Assembly: GCA_947462495.1 (NCBI GenBank)
Contig: CANHOY010000128.1
Coordinates: 1-5,204 of the forward strand
From: Bacteroidota bacterium
GTDB lineage: Bacteria > Bacteroidota > Bacteroidia > Chitinophagales > Chitinophagaceae
Reading direction: 5' to 3'
DNA length: 5,204 bases
The notes below the pieces were generated by a model. That model was not told the DNA's origin, searched no databases, and worked only from the letters and a program-made list of their open reading frames with translations. Both the position numbers and the translations under genes were made by a program. This document shows, piece by piece, positions 1 to 5,204 of this stretch (its first letter is position 1; each line of letters starts with the position of its first letter).

Positions 1-471
1 ATCAAATCTAAAAGTTAAGTCGTTATTAAATTTATTGTTGTTCAATCCAGGAATGGTAAATGGTAGTTTTAAGCCCTTTTTTCGATAGGCAGTGCCAAAT
101 ACAAATTCCGTACTATTGTTTTCGCTTAATTGATAATCTATTAAACTTAAGGAAAGTATTCTGCTTTTTTTGTATTCAAAACGTAGTGACCATTGTGTAA
201 CCGTAGTTAAGTTAATACCAATTAAAGGCTCCATTCTTTCACTAATAGTAATATTAGGTACTAAGAAATAAGGAATGTAATTCTTACTCACGGTGTCTAA
301 AAAGGAAGGGGCACTTCTTCTACCGGTGTCAGCATACATCAATGAGCTGGTAAATCCATTCATGGATAAACTACCATTGTAGCCATGCGCTAATGTGATA
401 TTTGAAAATATATCTGATAGTAGTTTCGTTTTGGCAAGTCCATTGTATAAAATGGTCCAATTGGGTTTTGG
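1..471 (-). other. C-terminal barrel region of SprA, cut before the end
   Basis: Window residues 1578-1734. PKPNW (1578-1582) starts a strand with ILYNGLAK, then HGY (1606-1608), a strand pair around SPAPSFL-like turns, PLIGINL, FEYKKSRILSLSL, DYQLSE (1689-1694) and YRKKGLKLPF (1706-1715). The last visible residues are LTFRFD. This is the recognisable SprA C-terminal region; in the family somewhat under 100 residues would follow before the stop, which lies beyond the left edge of the window. Confidence 0.85.
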
Positions 472-3400
472 CAACATACCAGTAAATGGATTGGATCTAA
501 TACTTGAATTGGTTTGATTTAATAAAGATACTTTTTTCGGATCCTGCCCAGTATACGCTGCAATAAATGCAGGAATTAAAACATCTTGGGCATACTTACC
601 ATAGCCAACCGCATAGCCATCTTTGACTGCTTTATTTCCAATAGTATTCCAGTAGTCATTGTTGCCAGCAACACGCAAAGAAATTTGTTGTCGATAATTT
701 TCAAATGCTTTAAACTGCGTAGAAATAACATTAGGATTATGCGTTGAAAAGAAAGTATTCAAAGCCATATAACTAATATTGAAGCCTCCAGCCGATAAGG
801 GATTCGCATGGGTTGGATTATTGTAACCATTTAAAGCCGCATTGCTATTGGTGTCTTTAAATAATTCAGAATATTCTTTACTAAAAGATTTATTCACTAT
901 CACATCAATGATTAAAGACTTTACTGGCTCCACCATCATTCTAAATGCAAACTTTTGATCAAATGTTTGCCTAAATATCATATTAAAATTCACATCTTTT
1001 TTAATATTACCATACAAGCGATATTGATCATTCAGCCAATTAGAATCAGGCTGCCTACCTAAAAACATATAATCGATAGTGGGCGATAATCCCGTTCCCT
1101 TATCATTTAAAAATTCAACATTGCCATCATATCCAGGCAATCGACTATTAAAGCTTTCCGTATAATCGGCATTAGCTGTTTTTAACATAGTCAAGAATCG
1201 GGCAATTGTTTTTACCCCACCAGGAACATTTATTGGTTCATTGGCTTTTAATACTCTTTGGGCAATACGCTCCTGCCTTCTCGCTTCCCTCCATTTTTTT
1301 AAAGTAGAGTCTCTTGCTTTTCCCGTTTTACCAGCCAAGGCTTCTGCCCTAGTCATTAAAATTTTAGTAGCTAAAGGATTGGTGATGGGTTGCTTCTCTT
1401 CTACTTTTTCATCACTGATGGCGGCATTTAAATATTTTGATTTTTTATACAGAGAAGTAAAATTAAATTGTGCGGTGGCTTGATAGGCTAATGTATTTTC
1501 TATTGTATTACCCAAATCAACGGCTAAACGACTTGACCCAATCCAATTATAACTGGTTACCGCATTTACATTGGCTAATATCCAATTGGTCAAAGGCAAT
1601 TTAGTAGTAGGTATATCATACCTAACCATAGCCTTTTGACTATACAAGGTATTTCTTCCACTATTTAAAATTGGTACAATTCTAGTTAATAAATCTTTAG
1701 ATGATAGTGAACTATTGGCCCCATCAGGTTCATCAATTCTTGAATTCATATTGGCATTAAAATCCAAATTCAATGATCTTGTAAATGGCCAACGCATGTT
1801 AAATAATTGACTCTTTGTAAAATATTTATCATAAGTAGTTTCTACTTTATCAATTGTCCTATCAGAAGAATTGATAATTCTAGGCGTGTATTCTCCATAC
1901 TGTCTATCCAGCACTGTTCTATAACTAATTAAACTTGGTGCAGGACTAAAATTAATATCCTTTAACCAAGTTAGCCAAGACCAATTGGTTTTGATTAATT
2001 TTTTGAAAGGCTCAATACTTTTTACTTGATTATTAAAAGTATACCCAATGGCCCCCCTTTGTTTGGTCATTTTATTTTGATCAATGACCGGACTAGTTTG
2101 CAACAACTGTGAATAGGAAAAACTCAGATCAAAATTACTAATACTTAAAAGGCTTGCCTTTCCTTTTGGCAATACCCTTACGTTCGTAAAGTTTAATGTT
2201 TTAATCGTTGACTGATTCGAGGAAAGGTTAATAAGAGAGTCTCGTTGACGTCCTTTTAAAGAATTGATCGCTTCTTCGTACTTAATATCTTTGTTGAATG
2301 GATCATACTCCGGATTTTCAATGGATTTATTCAAGCTGGCAAAAACTGGAATAGATATTTTAACTTGTTTGGGTAATAATTTACCAGCTTCAATATTGGT
2401 AGCAATATCAAATTGGGTAACACCAGTTCTAACCCTTTGATTCATATTTTGCTCTATGGTTCCAAAGCCCGCCGTGCGCTTATTCATTGAAAGAGACACA
2501 TTCCCTAAGTCAGCCAAAATCATATCCATTCTTCCTAATGCAGCATAGGAGCCAGATTCATCCATTTCAGACAATCTTAATTCATTCACCCACACTTCAG
2601 CATTGATCGTACTTTGGGAAGAGGTATTTTCAAAGGCAATTAAAATCCCTTTTATTTCCCCTAAATTAGGGTTACCCATTACTGAATAAATTTGTCCAGT
2701 ATTATTTCCAGACTTAATTTCCTTATCAAATATTTTAGTATAAGAATAATTGATTTTATCCCTATCTAATTTAAGATTTACCAAATCATTTAAACTTAGA
2801 TTTAAACTGTTTTCAGCAGGCCATACCAAATCTGCTTGTTCAGCACCTGATGGTGTTTCCTTTAAGGGTATTCTTATCTCATAAAAATTATTTTGAAAGT
2901 CCTGCCCCATTCTTATTACGGCCGTGATGTCGCCTTTTGCTTTTGATGTTTGAGGTATTTGAGTTTCGGCATGTAAAAACATAGATAAATTACCATATCT
3001 ACGAATGTCAATATTCATCGTTTTAAATACCCCCCTTGGAGAAGCTTTTTTTAAATTATTTAATTGAACACTTAAAGCTTGTTCATTCTGCAATAAGTTT
3101 ACTCCATTATTACTTAATAGTTGCACCCGTTCAATGCCTGGAGGAATTACATATTTAATAGGTTGCCTGCTACCATTTTGTTCAATACTTACCGCCAAAG
3201 TGTTAATAGTGGTATTGTCATAAGCAACCGCTTTATAATTACCTGTCCCATCAATATCATATATGTATTGCCTCCATTGATTACGCACTAAATCTAATTT
3301 TGCAAATCTCATGGTAATAGAATCCTCAAAGCCGGTCATGTACATTCTCATAAAACGAATAGATCTAAAATCGGCAATACCGCCAATTGATTTTCTCTTA

Positions 3401-5204
3401 GGGTCACGAATAGGAATTCTAAATAAATACCAATCCTCTTTACCTTGCGTTCCATCTGCATAGGTGACAGGCACTTGTCTTGAATCAGTAATATAATTAG
3501 ACCCTACACCTAAATTCCCTTTCTTTAAATCGATTATATACTCCCAATAAGATTCAGACTCGTTCAATGTGTTGTCTCTATTTAAATCTTCATTGTCTGG
3601 AAGCATCGTGGCAGCGCTACTAAAGACACTTGTTCCTGCCACAGGTGAATTTCCTTGTGGATTATTAAAGTATTTATACCTATCTAAAATACCTGCATTG
3701 GCTGCCGTATAAGAGTCGTCTCTATACCATTTATAATTATCAGCACTGGGGTCATTTAAAAATTGTTGCTTCACTGTTGAATTAGAAATCTGATCAATCA
3801 CCTCTTTTCTTTGTAATCGCTCCGCAGCATCATCTAATCCATCAAATCCTATATCCTGAAATTTTCTATCGTCAGGATTATTACTAAATGCATTGGTTAT
3901 TTGAATGGGATTGGTAGGCACTCTTCCCCAAGTAGAACTATCCACTGAAGCTGGAATATTAGGTGTTGGCATTCCATTTTCATAAAAACGCCTGCCGTCT
4001 CTTAAAATATCTTCACTTACATTTCCTAAATTTAAAACCAATTGACCGCTTGTAGCTGGTGATTTTATAAATGGATTTTGTACCCAAAATTCCACGTACT
4101 CAATTACATTGGTTTCAAAATCGGTTTGGTCTAATGCGCGCATAATGCCGCCCCACTTATCTGTCGGATCTCCAAACTGCCCCTTTGTGTTTAACTCTTT
4201 GAAATTATAATTATAGGGCCCTCTTTCTTTAGGATAATAAGTTAAATCAAAAGTAGGCAACTGAATATCGGTAATATTAGTGGTCTTGTTCGGAAAAAGT
4301 TCATTGGTAAATACTTGTCGTACCCGAGGGTCACTTAATACAGGTAAATTATTACTCAAAGGATTATTGGAGCTATTTCTGTCTTGTAAAGTTGGCTCAA
4401 TGGTATACCAGGCAATACGCGCTCTTCGCTTATTATAATCAACGGAATCTGTCAAACGAGCTTCATCAAACGTAGTTAATGATTTGTCTTTAACATCTCT
4501 GTAGGGAGTGGAAGCCAATGCCCAAGAAGTAAATGGAAATCGCAAGTCAATATTGGTTCTAGCAGATTCAAAGTCATCTAAATAAACAAGCCCACTGGCC
4601 CCTTTGCCAATTTGTTGCGCATGCCCTGGTTGTAAATAAGCGGCTTCTCCATAAGCAGTAATATAAGATTTGGCTTTGGTTTTATAAAAAGGAAGTTTAT
4701 TTAAAGCTCTAGTCACACTAGGTAACTCCCCTTTGTAATTAAAGTCTAGCCCATACATTGCATTTTTAATGGGATCAGATCCAAAATTAGTTTTCGTAAA
4801 AAAAGGACGCTCACTTAATCTTTGTGATGAAAAACCTAGATTGAAATTTTTACTGGCCACATAATCTAAACGCAAAGCCCTAAAAGCTCTTTCTTGAAAA
4901 CCAAATCCTAAGTTATTTTCAAAAGAAACATTCACTGGAATATTGGAACTTAAAATTCCTGGATTAATAATTCTAACGGTACCAGACCCATAATCTACAA
5001 TATAATCTGTTCCTTCTTTTAATATTTGCCCACCCGCTCTAACACTTACAGAACCCTGTGGTACATTGAATGCATTCAAACTAATTTCTGAAGTACCCCC
5101 TGCTCCTTTTACCTGACCTTCCATTATAAATCGATTGAGGTTGGTATAGGTTTGCGCATCCGCTTTTATATTTCGATACAATTGCGGGAATAAATATTTC
5201 TTTA
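1..5204 (-). CDS. sprA: SprA/Sov, type IX secretion system outer-membrane translocon (internal part, both ends missing)
   Basis: The minus strand is open from 5202 to 1 in one frame: 1734 codons, no stop, with two bases of a preceding codon at 5204-5203. In the family, SprA is a giant outer-membrane beta-barrel (36 strands in the Flavobacterium johnsoniae structure) with a lateral gate. It moves folded T9SS cargo from periplasm to cell surface, working with PorV and a plug protein, and is needed for gliding in gliding species. Family blocks appear in the expected order (window residue numbers): AFNVPQGSV 44-52, LSERPFF 129-135, YLDDFE 207-212, SWALASTP 226-233, ERGPYN 326-331, EFWVQNPF 371-378, DIGFDGLDD 450-458, a DLNRDNTLNESE loop 539-550, RFMRMYMTGF 616-625, WVNELRL 871-877, GFGTIEQ 912-918, NPEYDP 963-968, RIDEP 1155-1159, LPGY 1355-1358, PKPNW 1578-1582, YRKKGLKLPF 1706-1715. 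Start, signal peptide, N-terminal region and stop lie outside. Codon use is uniform and AT-rich, and no frameshift is visible. The assignment rests on recalled family motifs, not a database search. Confidence 0.96.
1129..1164 (-). other. Conserved SprA motif YTESFNSRLPGY after the basic insertion
   Basis: Window residues 1347-1358. The sequence TIARFLTMLKTANADYTESF leading to LPGY marks the return to conserved barrel sequence after the basic insertion. The family pattern I recall here is a strand ending in Y(S/T)E, followed by a short variable turn and LPG(Y/F). Confidence 0.75.
1246..1320 (-). other. Strongly basic, probably helical segment within the barrel-forming part
   Basis: Window residues 1295-1319, KARDSTLKKW to RIAQRVLK, hold 10 Lys/Arg and 3 Asp/Glu in 25 residues and no proline or glycine, so a basic helix is likely. 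It follows a barrel strand ending in FNFTSLYKKSKY and a variable, charged linker (SDEKVEEKQP), and precedes VPGGVKTIARF. In SprA proteins this place commonly holds a variable Lys-rich insertion between strands; a periplasmic side is plausible given the positive charge, but that is inference. Confidence 0.6.
2449..2592 (-). other. Conserved SprA block: WVNELRL to GFGTIEQ
   Basis: Window residues 871-918. WVNELRLSE (871-879) is followed by YAALGRMDM, ILADLGNVS and GFGTIEQ (912-918). The combination of a VW.NELRLS strand, a segment ending in MD..LADL.NVS and GFG..EQ matches SprA as I recall it. From here on toward the C-terminus the sequence is mostly alternating hydrophobic/polar strands typical of a transmembrane beta-barrel. 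Confidence 0.82.
3271..3357 (-). other. Conserved SprA block: RFMRMYMTGF to NQWR
   Basis: Window residues 616-644. RFMRMYMTGF is followed by a strand with MRFAKLDLVRNQWR. This pattern (strand, TGF turn, strand ending in R-N-Q-W-R) is a recurrent SprA family signature. The two paired strands look like part of a beta-sandwich within or below the barrel; the fold is inference. Confidence 0.8.
3553..3588 (-). other. EF-hand/dockerin-like 12-residue loop DLNRDNTLNESE
   Basis: Window residues 539-550 of SprA. Asp at loop position 1, Asn at 3, Asp at 5, Leu at 8, Asn at 9 and Glu at 12 fit the ligand spacing of an EF-hand or dockerin calcium loop (DxNxDGxxNxxD/E), except that Asn replaces the usual Gly at position 6. 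It sits between a preceding PDNE and a following aromatic strand (SYWEYI). I recall a closely similar PD.ED.N.DNTLNE.E stretch as typical of SprA. Metal binding is inferred from spacing only. Confidence 0.55.
3820..3855 (-). other. Acidic loop DIGFDGLDDAAE, resembling a thrombospondin type-3 calcium loop
   Basis: Window residues 450-461 of SprA. The spacing D-x-G-x-D-G-L-x-D-x-x-E, with acidic side chains at loop positions 1, 5, 9 and 12 (and also 8), resembles the DxDxDGLxDxxE loops of calcium-binding thrombospondin type-3 repeats. Position 3 is Gly instead of Asp/Asn, which weakens the match. The segment itself is a family motif; calcium binding is inference. Confidence 0.5.
4069..4227 (-). 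other. Conserved SprA block: ERGPYN to EFWVQNPF
   Basis: Window residues 326-378. A YYPKERGPYN segment leads into WGGIMRAL (350-357) and then EYVEFWVQNPF (368-378). This order (ERGPYN, MRAL, EFW..PF) is what I recall from SprA proteins. The EFWV stretch looks like a strand of a beta-sandwich domain within the protein; that fold is inference. The region just upstream contains IAWYTIEP, another family motif. Confidence 0.8.
4495..5073 (-). other. Conserved SprA block: AFNVPQGSV to YLDDFE and SWALASTPYRD
   Basis: Window residues 44-236 of SprA. AFNVPQGSV (44-52) is followed by a beta-rich stretch (GGQILKEGTDYIVDYGSG) that alternates hydrophobic and polar residues. Next come LSERPFF (129-135), a barrel-like segment containing the ALNKLPF motif, then YLDDFE (207-212) and SWALASTPYRD (226-236). 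As I recall the family, this set is among its most conserved parts and is diagnostic for SprA. Which pieces are barrel strands and which are periplasmic or lumenal domain cannot be fixed from sequence alone. Confidence 0.85.

Noticed and set aside
1294..1303. Runs of seven identical bases in the coding strand (also near 3047-3053 and 4798-4804) as possible frameshift or slippage sites
   Set aside because: The same minus-strand frame continues with recognisable SprA sequence on both sides of each run, so there is no frameshift in this sequence and no evidence for programmed slippage.
1241..1483. Plus-strand open frame of 80 codons
   Set aside because: It lies wholly antisense to the basic-insertion region of sprA, shows no recognisable domain, and has no convincing ribosome binding site seen upstream. 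The opposite frame is open across the full window and matches a known family, so this is a shadow frame.
3553..3588. Dockerin domain (cellulosome-type) reading of the DLNRDNTLNESE loop
   Set aside because: A dockerin needs two such loops each followed by a helix within about 60-70 residues. Here the following sequence (SYWEYIIDLKKG) is strand-like and the other loop is about 89 residues away, so only a loop resemblance is claimed.
1..5204. Possibility that the lack of annotated genes means non-coding DNA, a pseudogene or a novel element
   Set aside because: The minus frame has 1734 sense codons without a stop and holds family motifs in order; a gene caller that needs both start and stop in the window would miss it. 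Nothing points to decay or to a mobile element.
1..5204. Promoters, terminators, tRNA or other RNA genes, CRISPR or tandem repeats on either strand
   Set aside because: No inverted repeats followed by T runs, no repeated spacer-like units and no tRNA-like sequences were noticed, and the whole span is accounted for as coding sequence.

Overview
The window lies entirely inside one very long protein-coding gene on the minus strand. Read from position 5202 down to position 1, a single frame gives 1734 codons with no stop, and neither end of the gene is present. By hand translation the product matches SprA (also called Sov), the giant outer-membrane translocon of the type IX secretion system (T9SS), which in many Bacteroidota also supports gliding motility. 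The match rests on conserved blocks spread in family order over the whole length, not on one motif. SprA proteins usually have about 2300-2500 residues. The window therefore probably lacks roughly 500-650 N-terminal residues (off the right edge) and somewhat under 100 C-terminal residues (off the left edge).

The organism is almost certainly a member of Bacteroidota, because SprA/T9SS is essentially confined to that phylum and close relatives. The low GC, the dominance of TTA for Leu and AGA for Arg, and the Asn/Tyr-rich beta-strand composition fit. A Chitinophagales-like, low-GC environmental lineage is my guess, but the window cannot settle it.

Layout, in protein order (right to left on the plus strand): 5073-4495 is the conserved block around AFNVPQGSV, SERPFF, YLDDFE and SWALASTP. 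4227-4069 holds the ERGPYN/EFWVQNPF block. 3855-3820 and 3588-3553 are two acidic loops that resemble calcium-binding loops. 3357-3271 is the RFMRMYMTGF...NQWR block. 2592-2449 is the WVNELRL...GFGTIEQ block. 2316-1480 is beta-barrel sequence with NPEYDP and SRIDEP. 1320-1246 is a strongly basic, probably helical insertion. 1164-1129 is the YTESF...LPGY block. 471-1 is the conserved C-terminal barrel region.

There is no intergenic DNA, RNA gene, mobile element, CRISPR array, promoter or terminator in the window, and I see no credible plus-strand gene. The gene appears intact across the window, with no frameshift or internal stop. I found no novel system here. The points worth a second look are details of this SprA: the calcium-loop-like motifs, the apparent absence of cysteine, and the basic insertion.
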